In this document: positions 1-7,945 of the stretch, in pieces
Layout of the letters: each line of letters opens with the position of its first letter
Numbering within the stretch: the stretch's first letter is position 1
Assembly (NCBI GenBank): GCA_023664365.1
Contig: JAMPFR010000023.1
Coordinates: 1-45,196 of the forward strand
Length of the DNA: 45,196 bases
Direction of reading: 5' to 3'
DNA from: Acetatifactor muris
GTDB lineage: Bacteria; Bacillota; Clostridia; Lachnospirales; Lachnospiraceae
Made by a program: the position numbers and the translations under genes
Notes under the pieces: generated by a model
Database searches by the model: none
Told to the model about the DNA's origin: nothing
Seen by the model: only the letters and a program-made list of their open reading frames with translations

Positions 1-34
1 GAATTGCGATTGGCATTCTACCTATACGCGACAT
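1..34 (-). CDS. rplF: Ribosomal protein L6 (uL6), first 11 codons only
   Basis: The gene runs off the left edge. On the minus strand an ATG at 34-32 opens a frame reading MSRIGRMPIAI, the conserved N-terminus of bacterial L6. A GGAGGT ribosome binding site lies about 8 nt upstream. L6 is the expected gene after rpsH in the spc operon, so identity is secure despite the short fragment. It is unusually far from rpsH: 197 bp of hairpin and repeat sequence lies between them, where neighbouring gaps are mostly 10-50 bp. Confidence 0.9.
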   Translation of the reverse strand, partial: MSRIGRMPIAI

Positions 35-105
35 GCCCGTACCTCCTATATTTTTGTTGGAACTATTGTTACCTGCAGTTTCGTCTCCTGCTCCGTCCGG
101 AAAAC

Positions 106-150
106 CCCTTTACGGAGAATCCCTTTATGGAGAATCCCTTTACGGAGAAT
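106..150. repeat. Three tandem 15-bp repeats between rpsH and rplF
   Basis: Three head-to-tail copies of a 15-bp unit (ccctttacggagaat) occupy 106-120, 121-135 and 136-150, with a single C-to-T change in the middle copy. A diverged fourth copy may precede them. They lie in the untranslated gap upstream of the rplF ribosome binding site and directly beside the hairpin at 145-167. The unit is a multiple of three, so the plus strand stays open, but nothing suggests translation there. Confidence 0.85.
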
Positions 151-167
151 CTGCTTCGCAGATTCTC
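145..167 (-). other. Perfect 10-bp hairpin in rpsH-rplF gap
   Basis: GAGAATCTGC (145-154) and GCAGATTCTC (158-167) form a perfect 10-bp stem with a TTC loop (GAA in the minus-strand transcript). There is no T-tract, so it is not a classical terminator. It follows palindromic element A in transcript order. It could affect mRNA processing or set L6 expression relative to S8, but that is inference. Confidence 0.7.
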
Positions 168-171
168 TCAG

Positions 172-231
172 GGATGAAACATAGATTTTCTTGGGCGGCG
201 TCCTTCGACGCCTTAGAAAATCTTTTCATCC
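172..231 (-). repeat. Palindromic repeat element, copy A (after rpsH stop)
   Basis: In transcript (minus) orientation this 60-bp palindrome starts at the base after the rpsH TAA. It has an outer 8-bp helix (GGATGAAA with TTTCATCC), a 3-nt ATG bulge on the 3' side, a 9-bp helix (AGATTTTCT with AGAAAATCT), and an apical helix GGCGTC/GACGCC with a GAAG loop. The design matches copies B (29841-29907) and C (29994-30049). The 9-bp core differs from theirs by a compensated base-pair swap, and the outer helix is entirely different yet complementary. There is no terminal T-tract, and rplF follows in the operon. Confidence 0.8.
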
Positions 232-633
232 TTACCAGACGAACGCCAGAACTTCTCCGCCTACCTTCAGCTCTCTCGCCTTCTTATCGGTGATAACGCC
301 CTGGTTGGTGGAAAGAATTGCAATACCTAAGCCCCCCAGAACTCTGGGCAGCTCATCCTTGTTTGCATACACGCGAAGACCGGGCTTTGAAATCCTCTTG
401 ATACCGGAGATGATTTTCTCATTCTTGTCCGCACCGTACTTCAGGGTGATGTGGATTGTCTTGAAGCTGCCGTCCTCGGTAACATTGTATTTGCTTATAT
501 AGCCCTCGTCCAGAAGTATCTGTGCAATGGACATTTTCATCCTGGAAGCGGGCACGTCAACTGTATCATGCTTGGCAGTATTTGCATTACGGATTCTTGT
601 AAGCATATCTGCAATAGGATCACTCATTGTCAT
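232..633 (-). CDS. rpsH: 30S ribosomal protein S8 (uS8)
   Basis: S8 binds the central domain of 16S rRNA early in 30S assembly; in E. coli it is also the translational repressor of the spc operon. The 133-residue product has the family length, the N-terminus [17 protein letters not shown] and the conserved C-terminal motif [17 protein letters not shown] lies 10 nt before the first ATG. It sits between rpsN and rplF as usual. The stop codon abuts palindromic element A. If S8 controls this operon as in E. coli, the structure downstream would be worth testing, but its sequence alone does not show an S8 site. Confidence 0.98.
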   Translation of the reverse strand: MTMSDPIADMLTRIRNANTAKHDTVDVPASRMKMSIAQILLDEGYISKYNVTEDGSFKTIHITLKYGADKNEKIISGIKRISKPGLRVYANKDELPRVLGGLGIAILSTNQGVITDKKARELKVGGEVLAFVW

Positions 634-663
634 TTTGTGACTTCCTCCTTCTATTCCTGATTC

Positions 664-849
664 TTACCAACTTGCCTTCTTCACGCCGGGAATCTCTCCC
701 TTGTATGCCAGTTCGCGGAAGCAAACTCTGCAAATGCCGTACTTTCTCAAGTAAGCGTGGGGACGGCCGCAAATTCTGCAGCGGGTGTAAGCCTGCGTGG
801 AAAACTTGGGCTTGCGCTGCTGCTTAATCTTCAATGATGTCTTAGCCAT
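664..849 (-). CDS. rpsZ: 30S ribosomal protein S14, zinc-binding type (uS14)
   Basis: This is the short 61-residue C+ form of S14, a protein of the 30S head. Two CxxC pairs (C24/C27 and C40/C43) form the zinc site. It lies in the spc operon between rplE and rpsH, 14 nt after rplE, with AGGAGG upstream. Firmicutes often carry a second zinc-free S14 elsewhere for zinc limitation; none is in this window. The symbol rpsN is also used for this position. Confidence 0.97.
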   Translation of the reverse strand: MAKTSLKIKQQRKPKFSTQAYTRCRICGRPHAYLRKYGICRVCFRELAYKGEIPGVKKASW

Positions 850-863
850 GAAAATTTACCTCC

Positions 864-1406
864 TTATTGTTTTGCGAAAGGCATATTGAACAGTGTCAAC
901 AGCTCTCTTGCTTCTTCATCGGTCTTTGCCGTAGTAACAAAGATAACATCCATACCTCTGGTCTTGTCAATCTTGTCATACTCGATCTCAGGGAAGATAA
1001 ACTGCTCCTTGATACCAAGCGCATAGTTTCCTCTGCCGTCGAAGGAATTGGGATTGACGCCTCTGAAGTCACGCACACGGGGCAGCGCAAGGTTTACAAG
1101 ACGGTCAAGGAACTCATACATCTTCTCGCCCCGCAGGGTGGTCTTGCAGCCGATGTCCATGCCTTCACGAATCTTGAAATTTGCAATAGAATTCTTGGCC
1201 TTAGTCAGGACTGCCTTCTGTCCGGTGATGATTTCCATATCAGCCACCGCATTTTCCAGCACCTTGGCATTATCCTTTGCCTCGCCGACACCCATATTGA
1301 CAACAATCTTATCAAGCTTGGGAACTTCCATAGGGTTCTTGTATCCAAACTTCTTTGTCATAGCATCTACGATTTCATCATAGTACAAATCTTTTAATCT
1401 AGCCAC
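864..1406 (-). CDS. rplE: 50S ribosomal protein L5 (uL5)
   Basis: L5 binds 5S rRNA and helps dock the 5S particle on the central protuberance. The 180 residues match the family length and carry the conserved VNMGVGEA and [14 protein letters not shown] segments. The start is GTG (1406-1404), chosen because AGGAGG lies about 8 nt upstream and the protein then begins with the usual MARLKDLY. It lies between rplX and rpsZ as in other spc operons. Confidence 0.97.
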   Translation of the reverse strand: MARLKDLYYDEIVDAMTKKFGYKNPMEVPKLDKIVVNMGVGEAKDNAKVLENAVADMEIITGQKAVLTKAKNSIANFKIREGMDIGCKTTLRGEKMYEFLDRLVNLALPRVRDFRGVNPNSFDGRGNYALGIKEQFIFPEIEYDKIDKTRGMDVIFVTTAKTDEEARELLTLFNMPFAKQ

Positions 1407-1429
1407 TTTGTGTTCCTCCTTCCTATTGA

Positions 1430-1741
1430 TCAGTCAATTACTTCGCCGGTTGCCTTTGCAAAGCGAACCTTCTTGCCGTTTTCCATCTTGAATCCGACTC
1501 TGGTTGCCTTGCCCTTATGAACCAGCATAACGTTTGAAATGTCAATAGGAGCTTCTTTCTGGACAATACCGCCGTTGGGGTTTGCCTGAGAAGGCTTTGC
1601 ATGCTTGGTAACCATATTCACGCCTTCCACGACCACCCTGTGCTTCTTCGCATCCACAGAGAGTATCTTGCCCTCTGCGTCGCTGTCCTTACCGGCAATC
1701 ACCTTTACGGTGTCGCCCTTCTTAATCTTCATCATTGACAT
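1430..1741 (-). CDS. rplX: 50S ribosomal protein L24 (uL24)
   Basis: L24 is an early 50S assembly protein near the exit of the peptide tunnel. The 103-residue sequence opens with a KOW motif ([20 protein letters not shown]) and contains the conserved [13 protein letters not shown] segment. Three ATGs occur in the first four codons; the first was kept because AAGGAGG lies about 8 nt upstream of it. The spacing to rplN is 12 nt. Confidence 0.97.
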   Translation of the reverse strand: MSMMKIKKGDTVKVIAGKDSDAEGKILSVDAKKHRVVVEGVNMVTKHAKPSQANPNGGIVQKEAPIDISNVMLVHKGKATRVGFKMENGKKVRFAKATGEVID

Positions 1742-1753
1742 AATGGCACCTCC

Positions 1754-2122
1754 TTATAATACTTCGGGAGCCAGAGATACAATCTTCATGAACTGCTTCT
1801 CACGAAGTTCTCTTGCTACCGGCCCAAAAATACGGGTTCCTCTGGGTGTCTTGTCTTCCTTGATAATCACTGCCGCGTTCTCATCGAACTTGATGTAGGA
1901 TCCGTCCTTACGACGTGCGCCCTGTACCGTACGCACCACAACAGCTTTCACAACATCACCCTTCTTTACAACTCCGCCGGGTGTTGCATCTTTAACGGAA
2001 GCAACAATCACATCGCCAATATGCGCATATCTTCTTGTAGAGCCGCCCATAACGCGGATGCAGAGCAGTTCTTTTGCACCGGTGTTATCAGCAACCTTCA
2101 GTCTTGTTTCCTGCTGAACCAT
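1754..2122 (-). CDS. rplN: 50S ribosomal protein L14 (uL14)
   Basis: L14 contacts 16S rRNA at an intersubunit bridge. The start at 2122 gives [17 protein letters not shown] and the standard 122-residue length; a 7-codon upstream extension in the same frame lacks a ribosome binding site, while GGAGG lies 7 nt before this ATG. The family segment [14 protein letters not shown] and the C-terminal [10 protein letters not shown] are present. It is the first gene of the spc section in E. coli terms, here continuous with the S10 genes. Confidence 0.97.
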   Translation of the reverse strand: MVQQETRLKVADNTGAKELLCIRVMGGSTRRYAHIGDVIVASVKDATPGGVVKKGDVVKAVVVRTVQGARRKDGSYIKFDENAAVIIKEDKTPRGTRIFGPVARELREKQFMKIVSLAPEVL

Positions 2123-2155
2123 GATTTTCCTCCTTTGCCGCACCTACGGCTTACA

Positions 2156-2413
2156 TTACTTCGCTCTTTCTACGACCTCCACAAGCCTCCATCTCTTGTC
2201 CTTGGACAGAGGTCTGGTCTCCATGACCTTGACAGTGTCGCCGATGTTGCATGTGTTCTCCTCGTCATGAGCCTTCAGCTTGTAGGTTCTCTTAACGACC
2301 TTCTTGTAAAGAGGATGCTTTACATGCTCTTCAATTGCCACTACGATTGTCTTATCCATCTTATTACTGGTAACCTTACCGGTACGCACTTTTCTTAAAT
2401 TTCTTTCTTCCAC
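2156..2413 (-). CDS. rpsQ: 30S ribosomal protein S17 (uS17), GTG start
   Basis: S17 is a primary 16S rRNA binding protein with an OB fold. The start was placed at GTG (2413-2411), giving the family-typical [14 protein letters not shown] and 85 residues. An in-frame ATG lies six codons upstream, but the AAGGAG ribosome binding site falls between that ATG and the GTG, about 8 nt before the GTG. Conserved KMDKTIVV and the [14 protein letters not shown] end are present. Annotation pipelines may choose the longer form. Confidence 0.95.
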   Translation of the reverse strand: MEERNLRKVRTGKVTSNKMDKTIVVAIEEHVKHPLYKKVVKRTYKLKAHDEENTCNIGDTVKVMETRPLSKDKRWRLVEVVERAK

Positions 2414-2457
2414 GACTTTACTCCTTTCCATGCCGTCAGGCAGTCCGCCTTTCTCCT

Positions 2458-2661
2458 TTATGCCCTTGCCTTCTCGGTAATCACTGTGTTAATACGGGCA
2501 ATATTCTTTCTGACGTCCTTGATTCTCGCCGTATTATCCAGCTGATTGGTTGCGTTCTGGAATCTTAAATTGAAAAGCTCTTTCTTTGCAGCAACAAGCT
2601 CTGACTGAAGTTCCTCAACGGACTTAGTTTTCAGTTCTTCTACAAATTTACTGGATTTCAT
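2458..2661 (-). CDS. rpmC: 50S ribosomal protein L29 (uL29)
   Basis: L29 is a small two-helix protein at the tunnel exit, part of the docking site for trigger factor and SRP. The 67 residues include the diagnostic [18 protein letters not shown]. Its ATG overlaps the stop codon of rplP by one base (TAATG), so translation is probably coupled. Confidence 0.97.
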   Translation of the reverse strand: MKSSKFVEELKTKSVEELQSELVAAKKELFNLRFQNATNQLDNTARIKDVRKNIARINTVITEKARA

Positions 2662-3089
2662 TATTCTACACCGCCTTCCAAATCTGCCTTAGAAACGACT
2701 TTACACTTGCAGGGAAGCTTATGCATTGCAAGACGCAGCGCCTCTTTTGCCTGCTCCTCGGGAACGCCGGCAATCTCAAACATCACGCGTCCGGGCTTTA
2801 CAACTGCAACCCAGCTGTCCACAGCGCCCTTACCGGAACCCATACGAGTGCCGATAGGCTTTAAAGTAACGGGTTTGTCAGGGAAAATCTTAATCCACAC
2901 CTGACCTGCACGCTTCGTATAACGAGTAAGCGCGATACGGGCTGCCTCAATCTGATTCGATTTAATCCAGCAAGGCTCCAGCGATACCAGACCATATTCG
3001 CCATAAGCGAGGGTATTGCCTCTCGTTGCCTTGCCCTTCATGGAGCCACGAAACTGTTTACGATATTTCACTCTCTTTGGCATTAACAT
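2661..3089 (-). CDS. rplP: 50S ribosomal protein L16 (uL16)
   Basis: L16 is a late 50S assembly protein beside the A-site tRNA and 5S rRNA. Its 142 residues carry [13 protein letters not shown], the central [11 protein letters not shown] loop and the VMFEIAGV segment, all typical. Either of two ATGs two codons apart could be the start; the first was kept. Only 2 nt separate it from the rpsC stop. Confidence 0.96.
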   Translation of the reverse strand: MLMPKRVKYRKQFRGSMKGKATRGNTLAYGEYGLVSLEPCWIKSNQIEAARIALTRYTKRAGQVWIKIFPDKPVTLKPIGTRMGSGKGAVDSWVAVVKPGRVMFEIAGVPEEQAKEALRLAMHKLPCKCKVVSKADLEGGVE

Positions 3090-3091
3090 GA

Positions 3092-3751
3092 TTACTTATC
3101 GCTCCCTTCCACCTGATTTCCCTTTGTAGGAAGTATTTCACCCTTATAGATCCAAACCTTAACTCCAACCTTACCATATGTGGTATCGGCCTCTGCAAAC
3201 CCGTAATCGATGTCCGCTCTCAGGGTCTGAAGAGGAATGGTGCCCTCGCTGTAAAACTCGCTGCGGGCAATATCAGCGCCGCCGAGACGGCCTGCGCATG
3301 CGGCCTTGATGCCCAGAGCGCCCGCCTTCATGGTTCTGCCCATGCAGGACTTCATGGCACGTCTGTAGGATACACGGTTCTCAAGCTGCTGTGCGATATT
3401 CTCTGCAACCAGCTGTGCATCCCTGTCAGGTCTCTTGATCTCCTTGATGTCAATCAGAACCTTCTTACCGGTCATCTTGGAGAGTTCGTTCTTGGTAACT
3501 TCAATCTCAGCGCCGCCCTTGCCGATGATAACACCGGGCTTTGCGGTGTGAATGATGACTCTCACTCTGTCAGACGTTCTCTCAACCTCAATCTTGGAGA
3601 CGCCTGCGCTGTATAATTTCTTCTTCAGGTACTTTCTGATTTCGTGGTCTTCCACCAGATAATCGGAAAACTCGCCCTCAGCATACCATTTGGAATCCCA
3701 ATCTTTAATTACTCCCACTCTCAAACCGTGAGGATTAACTTTCTGTCCCAT
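3092..3751 (-). CDS. rpsC: 30S ribosomal protein S3 (uS3)
   Basis: S3 forms part of the mRNA entry tunnel. The protein (219 residues) begins [13 protein letters not shown] and has a type II KH domain with GVIIGKGG at about residues 74-81, followed by the C-terminal S3 domain with the [10 protein letters not shown] helix. It lies between rplV and rplP in the canonical S10 order. Confidence 0.98.
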   Translation of the reverse strand: MGQKVNPHGLRVGVIKDWDSKWYAEGEFSDYLVEDHEIRKYLKKKLYSAGVSKIEVERTSDRVRVIIHTAKPGVIIGKGGAEIEVTKNELSKMTGKKVLIDIKEIKRPDRDAQLVAENIAQQLENRVSYRRAMKSCMGRTMKAGALGIKAACAGRLGGADIARSEFYSEGTIPLQTLRADIDYGFAEADTTYGKVGVKVWIYKGEILPTKGNQVEGSDK

Positions 3752-3767
3752 TTATTTGCTCCTTTCC

Positions 3768-4157
3768 TTACTTCTTCTCGTCCAACACAACGGTGATGTG
3801 GCTCATTCTCTTCTCGATTCTGTAAGCCGTGCCCCTTGCTCTGGGCTGGATGCGCTTCATGGTAGGTCCCTTATTCGCATAGCACTCAGCCACATACAGG
3901 TTCTCCCTGTTCATTCCGTTGTTGTTCTCTGCATTTGCAATAGCCGACTCAAGCAGCTTCTTGATAAGGCCGGAAGCATATCTGGGATTGTACTCCAGAA
4001 TTCCTAAGGCAGTCTCAACATCCTTGCCTCTGATAGCGTCCAAAACGAAACATGCCTTCTGGACGGACACCCTGGCATAAGAAAGCTTTGCTGAGGGTCT
4101 TGTGTCCTTATTGGCGTTTCTCTCTCTCTTAATTTGACTTCTATGTCCTTTAGCCAT
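3768..4157 (-). CDS. rplV: 50S ribosomal protein L22 (uL22)
   Basis: L22 spans the large subunit and lines the peptide tunnel with a beta-hairpin; changes there give macrolide resistance in other species. The 129-residue product has the conserved RVSVQKACFVLDAIRGK segment and the hairpin region around KGPTMKRIQPRARGTA. No deletion or duplication in the hairpin is evident. AAGGAGG lies upstream of the ATG. Confidence 0.97.
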   Translation of the reverse strand: MAKGHRSQIKRERNANKDTRPSAKLSYARVSVQKACFVLDAIRGKDVETALGILEYNPRYASGLIKKLLESAIANAENNNGMNRENLYVAECYANKGPTMKRIQPRARGTAYRIEKRMSHITVVLDEKK

Positions 4158-4210
4158 AGATAAATATCCTCCTTCTTAAGAATCAAAGCCATGTCCAAGT
4201 GGCCTCTGTC

Positions 4211-4492
4211 TTACCTCACCTTAGACTTCTTTTCATCCTTGCCGTGGCCCCGGTAGGTTCTTGTAGCAACGAACTCACCCAGCTTATGGCCCACCATGTC
4301 TTCGGTTACATATACGGGAACATGCTTTCTGCCGTCATGCACCGCAATAGTAAGTCCCACAAAGGAAGGGAAAATTGTAGAACGGCGGGACCAGGTCTTG
4401 ATGACCTGCTTCTGTCCTGATGCGTTCATAGCGTCAACTTTCTTTAACAGGCTTGCGTCTGCGAAAGGTCCTTTTTTCAGTGATCTAGCCAT
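4211..4492 (-). CDS. rpsS: 30S ribosomal protein S19 (uS19)
   Basis: S19 sits in the 30S head with S13. The 93 residues start [19 protein letters not shown] and include the family segment [19 protein letters not shown] and the [12 protein letters not shown] end. It lies between rplB and rplV, with AGGAG upstream. Confidence 0.98.
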   Translation of the reverse strand: MARSLKKGPFADASLLKKVDAMNASGQKQVIKTWSRRSTIFPSFVGLTIAVHDGRKHVPVYVTEDMVGHKLGEFVATRTYRGHGKDEKKSKVR

Positions 4493-4513
4493 TGTCTTTC
4501 CTCCTGTTTTAAT

Positions 4514-5356
4514 TTACTTCAATGCTCTGCCGTCGCGTCTTCTTACAATCAGCCTGTTGGAAGACTTCTTGGATTTACGGGTCTTCAGTCCGAGAGCAGG
4601 CTTACCCCAAGGAGTGCTGGGGCCGGGACGTCCGATACCGGTCTTGCCTTCACCGCCGCCGTGAGGGTGGTCGTTCGGGTTCATAACAGAACCGCGGACC
4701 GTAGGGCGGATGCCCATGTGGCGCTTACGTCCTGCCTTACCGATATTGACAAGGTTGTGATCCGTATTGCCCACAACGCCGATTGTTGCACGGCATACCA
4801 GGGGAACCATTCTCATCTCGCCGGAGGGGAGACGAAGTGTGGCGTACTTTCCTTCTTTTGCCATCAGCTGCGCGCTGTTTCCCGCTGCGCGGACCATCTG
4901 GCCGCCCTTTCCGGGATGCAGCTCAATATTGTGTACCTGAGTACCTACGGGGATTTCGGACAAAGGCAGGCAGTTGCCCACTCTGACCTCCGCCTCGGGG
5001 CCGTTCATGACCTTCATGCCGTCAGTCAGTCCCGTGGGAGCCAGGATATATGCCTTCTCACCGTCCGCATAGCAAATCAATGCAATGTTTGCGCTTCTGT
5101 TGGGATCATATTCAATGCCCATTACAGTAGCCGGGATGCCATCCTTGTACCGCTTGAAATCAATCACTCTGTATTTCCTTCTGGAGCCGCCGCCATGGTG
5201 TCTCACAGTAATCTTACCCTGATTGTTGCGGCCGGCATTCTTATTCAGAGAGGTGCACAGGCTCTTTTCGGGAGTAGTCTTGGTAATCTCGGCAAAGTCA
5301 GAACCGGTCATATTCCTTCTGGAGGGTGTATAGGGATTATATGTCTTTATACCCAT
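4514..5356 (-). CDS. rplB: 50S ribosomal protein L2 (uL2)
   Basis: L2 is a primary 23S rRNA binding protein near the peptidyl transferase centre. The 280-residue product has the family N-terminus [17 protein letters not shown] and the conserved [15 protein letters not shown] loop that contains the invariant histidine near the active centre. The C-terminal [16 protein letters not shown] tail is typical. Confidence 0.98.
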   Translation of the reverse strand: MGIKTYNPYTPSRRNMTGSDFAEITKTTPEKSLCTSLNKNAGRNNQGKITVRHHGGGSRRKYRVIDFKRYKDGIPATVMGIEYDPNRSANIALICYADGEKAYILAPTGLTDGMKVMNGPEAEVRVGNCLPLSEIPVGTQVHNIELHPGKGGQMVRAAGNSAQLMAKEGKYATLRLPSGEMRMVPLVCRATIGVVGNTDHNLVNIGKAGRKRHMGIRPTVRGSVMNPNDHPHGGGEGKTGIGRPGPSTPWGKPALGLKTRKSKKSSNRLIVRRRDGRALK

Positions 5357-5383
5357 CGTTTTTATCTCCTTATCTTAATCATT

Positions 5384-5695
5384 TTATAAGCCCGCAAAGA
5401 TTTCGATATCCTTGCTGTCCTGGGTCAGAGTGACAATAGCCTTTTTGGTCTTTGCGGTCTTTCCGGGAACCGGTCCCCGCCTTCTGCTCTTGTTCTTCAC
5501 CTTTCCCTTATAATTCATAGTGTTGACATTCTTAACCCGGGTGCCCTCGAACATCTTCTCGACAGCTTCCTTAATCTGAGCTTTGTTTGCCTCTGTATGA
5601 ACCAGGAACGTATATTTCTTCTCGCCCATACCAGCCATACTTTTCTCGGTAATAACCGGTTTGAGGATTACATCATAATATTTAATATCTGCCAT
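5384..5695 (-). CDS. rplW: 50S ribosomal protein L23 (uL23)
   Basis: L23 lies at the tunnel exit and is the main docking point for trigger factor. The 103 residues show the family pattern [33 protein letters not shown] and [20 protein letters not shown]. The ATG overlaps the rplD stop by one base (TAATG), implying coupled translation. Confidence 0.97.
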   Translation of the reverse strand: MADIKYYDVILKPVITEKSMAGMGEKKYTFLVHTEANKAQIKEAVEKMFEGTRVKNVNTMNYKGKVKNKSRRRGPVPGKTAKTKKAIVTLTQDSKDIEIFAGL

Positions 5696-6315
5696 TATGC
5701 GTACACCTCCTCGATTTTTGCAACGGCGTCTCTGGTCAGTACCAGTGTCTTTGCCTTCATGATGTCGTAGGTATTGATGGTATTTACCAGAGAGGTATCA
5801 ACCTCTGCCACATTTCTTGCGGAGCGGAGCACCTTGTCATCCTTCTCTGCAAGAACCACCAGTCCCTTTTCAACCTTCAGATTGTTCATTACCTTCACAA
5901 AATTCTTTGTCTTGATCTCGTCAAGCTTCAGCTCATCCACAACAATCAGGCTGTTATTCTGAACCTTATCGGTGAGCGCGGATTTCAGCGCCGCTCTCTT
6001 TTCCTTCTTGTTAAGCTTGAACGAATAATCTCTGGGAACGGGAGCAAATACCATGCCGCCGCCCGTCCACTGGGGCGCTCTGGTGGAACCCTGTCTCGCA
6101 TGACCGGTCCCCTTCTGCCTCCAGGGCTTTCTTCCTCCGCCGGATACCTCGGAACGGGTCTTTGCCTTCTGAGTTCCCTGACGCTTGTTTGCAAGCTGCT
6201 GTACAACCGCCATGTGTACCAGGTGCTCATTAATCTCCACACCAAATACGGCATCGTTTAATTCGATTGTACCAACTTCCTTGCCTTCCATATTAAAAAC
6301 TGATACGTTTGCCAT
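5695..6315 (-). CDS. rplD: 50S ribosomal protein L4 (uL4)
   Basis: L4 lines the peptide tunnel opposite L22 and in E. coli represses its own operon through the S10 leader. The 206-residue protein has the extended-loop signature [19 protein letters not shown] followed by SPQWxGG-like [18 protein letters not shown]. The leader of this operon (7484-7777) is the natural place to look for feedback, but nothing in the sequence demonstrates L4 binding. Confidence 0.97.
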   Translation of the reverse strand: MANVSVFNMEGKEVGTIELNDAVFGVEINEHLVHMAVVQQLANKRQGTQKAKTRSEVSGGGRKPWRQKGTGHARQGSTRAPQWTGGGMVFAPVPRDYSFKLNKKEKRAALKSALTDKVQNNSLIVVDELKLDEIKTKNFVKVMNNLKVEKGLVVLAEKDDKVLRSARNVAEVDTSLVNTINTYDIMKAKTLVLTRDAVAKIEEVYA

Positions 6316-6344
6316 CTGATTGGTCCTCCTTTCGCACGCGCCCG

Positions 6345-7028
6345 TTATGCCTCGGCCCTCGTTGTCTCTTTAATGGTTACTAATGCTTTCCTGGGTCCGG
6401 GTACGGAACCCTTTACCAGCAGCAGATTCTTCTCTGCGTCTACCCTCACGACCTCAAGGTTCTGAACAGTCACCTTCACGCAGCCCATATGTCCGGGCAT
6501 TCCCTTGCCCTTGAACACGCGGCTGGGAGAGGAGCAGGCGCCGTTGGAGCCCTGATGGCGATGGAACTTGGAACCGTGCTTCATGGGTCCCCTGTGCTGT
6601 CCCAGTCTCTTGATTGCGCCCTGGAAGCCCTTTCCTTTGGAGATTGCAGAAGCGTCAATCCTGTCGCCCTGTGCAAAGATGTCTGCCTTAATCTCCGCCC
6701 CCATGGTATATTCATCAGCATTCTCGAATCTGAACTCCCGGATATATCTCTTTGCGCTTACGCCCGCCTTTTTGAAATGGCCTGCCTGCGCCTTGTTTAC
6801 ACCGTGCCTGTGAATAACTTCCTTCCTTCCGCCGGCGTCCTTATTCACGATTCTTTCCTTCTTATCTTCAAAGCCCACCTGCACTGCGCTGTAACCGTCA
6901 TTTTCCTTCGTCTTGACCTGGGTTACCACACAGGGGCCTGCCTGAAGAACGGTCACGGGAAGTAGTGTGCCGTCTTCGCTGAAGATTTGTGTCATTCCGA
7001 CTTTGGTTGCCAAAATTGCTTTCTTCAT
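6345..7028 (-). CDS. rplC: 50S ribosomal protein L3 (uL3)
   Basis: L3 is an early assembly protein whose long loop reaches the peptidyl transferase centre. The 227 residues include [15 protein letters not shown] at the start and the conserved [18 protein letters not shown] loop region. A GAGG ribosome binding site lies about 4 nt before the ATG, weaker than its neighbours. Unusually, 137 bp separate it from rpsJ, and that gap carries the structured element at 7056-7155. Confidence 0.97.
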   Translation of the reverse strand: MKKAILATKVGMTQIFSEDGTLLPVTVLQAGPCVVTQVKTKENDGYSAVQVGFEDKKERIVNKDAGGRKEVIHRHGVNKAQAGHFKKAGVSAKRYIREFRFENADEYTMGAEIKADIFAQGDRIDASAISKGKGFQGAIKRLGQHRGPMKHGSKFHRHQGSNGACSSPSRVFKGKGMPGHMGCVKVTVQNLEVVRVDAEKNLLLVKGSVPGPRKALVTIKETTRAEA

Positions 7029-7055
7029 TTTTCCTCTCTTTCTGCCCTTTAAGGC

Positions 7056-7155
7056 TTTCTACATAGCGGACCACGCGGTTACCGTTGCGTCATAACCACA
7101 GGGATTTCTCCCTTTTCCCAACTCGGCATGGGAAGTGTTCTTACGTCTGTAGAGG
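7056..7155 (-). ncRNA. Candidate structured RNA with 5S-rRNA-like words, rpsJ-rplC gap
   Basis: The gap between rpsJ and rplC folds into a closed unit in the transcript. TGTAGA's partner helix (7058-7063 with 7148-7153, extended by two G-U pairs) encloses a hairpin TTCCCA/TGGGAA (7129-7134 with 7115-7120), a GGGAgaaaTCCC-type hairpin (about 7101-7112), and GGTTA/TAACC (7077-7099). In transcript sense, TTCCCATGCCGA (7134-7123) matches the loop C region of bacterial 5S rRNA, and GTGGTTATGACGC further on resembles the 5' part of 5S, but the order is reversed. It is not a complete 5S gene. It may be an rplC-proximal regulatory structure or a processing site; function is unknown. Confidence 0.5.
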
Positions 7156-7165
7156 TTTTTGATTA

Positions 7166-7483
7166 TTATTTTGTCTTCATCTTAATGTCAATGTAAACGC
7201 CTGCAGGCATTTCCAGCCTCTGCAGCGCATCCACCGTCTTCTGGGTAGGCGCGATGATGTCAATCAATCTCTTGTGGGTTCTCTGCTCAAACTGCTCTCT
7301 GGAGTCCTTATACTTGTGTACGGCTCTTAAGATTGTAACAACCTCTTTCTTGGTAGGAAGGGGCACGGGGCCGCTTACCTCAGAACCGGTCTTCTTTACA
7401 GTTTCGATAATCTTGCTTGCAGATGCGTCCACCAGCTGATGCTCATATGCCTTCAGGGTGATTCTCATTACTTGACTTGCCAT
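7166..7483 (-). CDS. rpsJ: 30S ribosomal protein S10 (uS10)
   Basis: S10 is a 30S head protein and, as NusE, a partner of NusB in antitermination. The 105 residues include [20 protein letters not shown], the [16 protein letters not shown] segment and the [18 protein letters not shown] end, all family-typical. GGAGG lies 14 nt before the ATG. It is the first gene of the operon, behind a leader of about 290 nt. Confidence 0.98.
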   Translation of the reverse strand: MASQVMRITLKAYEHQLVDASASKIIETVKKTGSEVSGPVPLPTKKEVVTILRAVHKYKDSREQFEQRTHKRLIDIIAPTQKTVDALQRLEMPAGVYIDIKMKTK

Positions 7484-7777
7484 AAAAAAAGTCGCCTCCT
7501 TTTCGCACTTTCAGTCTCAAGTACGACAAGCGGTGACTGTACACTCTCCCGTGTGTGTCCTGACTCCTTACGCAACATTCTACGGACGTCCGGCCTATCA
7601 CACGTCGTTTCTGCCTGATGCAGACCTTTCAAAACCTTGTCCCTCTCCGGGAAACAAAAGCTTTTCTGTACAGTGACTTGTCGTCAGTTTTCTAACTTGA
7701 CATTCGCTCCACGGAAAACCTGCTTACCATTGCTGATAAACAGCAACCTCACGTTTCACAGCTATCATGCCACAGCA
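7484..7777 (-). promoter_or_regulatory. Long untranslated leader of the S10 operon
   Basis: About 290 nt lie between the predicted transcription start (near 7777) and rpsJ, with no convincing reading frame. The 8-nt segments at 7677-7684 and 7523-7530 are perfectly complementary (ACGACAAG/CTTGTCGT), and each is flanked by the self-complementary TGTACA, so they could close a domain of about 160 nt. Inside it lie a TCTGC/GCAGA hairpin (near 7612-7626) and the palindrome CGGACGTCCG (near 7585-7594). I see no strong terminator with a T-tract. A ribosomal-protein feedback leader is plausible but not shown. Confidence 0.5.
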
Positions 7778-7783
7778 ATAGAT

Positions 7784-7812
7784 AGTATAATGGGTATTTC
7801 CTTTTTTTGCAA
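7784..7812 (-). promoter_or_regulatory. Sigma-A promoter of the S10 operon
   Basis: Reading the minus strand, TTGCAA (7812-7807) and TATACT (7789-7784) are 17 bp apart, close to the TTGACA/TATAAT consensus with ideal spacing. It is the only such pair seen in the 460-bp divergent gap in this direction. Predicted start of transcription is near 7777. Confidence 0.65.
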
Positions 7813-7863
7813 GAACTTTTTTTAAATTATTGTATTTTTTCTAGTACAAATTTTTTCGGGTGC

Positions 7864-7892
7864 TTTACAGGATACTGTTCTTTTTCTATAAT
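7864..7892 (+). promoter_or_regulatory. Sigma-A promoter of the methyltransferase gene
   Basis: TTTACA (7864-7869) and a perfect TATAAT (7887-7892) are separated by 17 bp, about 50 bp before the methyltransferase start. It faces away from the S10 promoter, so the 7484-7945 gap is a divergent control region. Nothing else was recognised in it. Confidence 0.7.
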
Positions 7893-7945
7893 AGAATAAA
7901 ATCAATATTTATTATAGAAGGTAAAGAAGGGAAGATACGGGCGTC

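Noticed and set aside
106-150. CRISPR-like repeats
   Set aside because: Units are contiguous with no spacers, and no cas gene is in the window.
33-293. Open frame on the plus strand through the rpsH-rplF gap (YGES repeats)
   Set aside because: It starts inside rplF, runs over the 15-bp tandem repeats and into rpsH antisense. It has no ribosome binding site, and the repeats simply keep the frame open.
7056-7155. A complete 5S rRNA gene
   Set aside because: Only short words match, their order is reversed, and the helices IV-V and the closing helix of 5S are not found.
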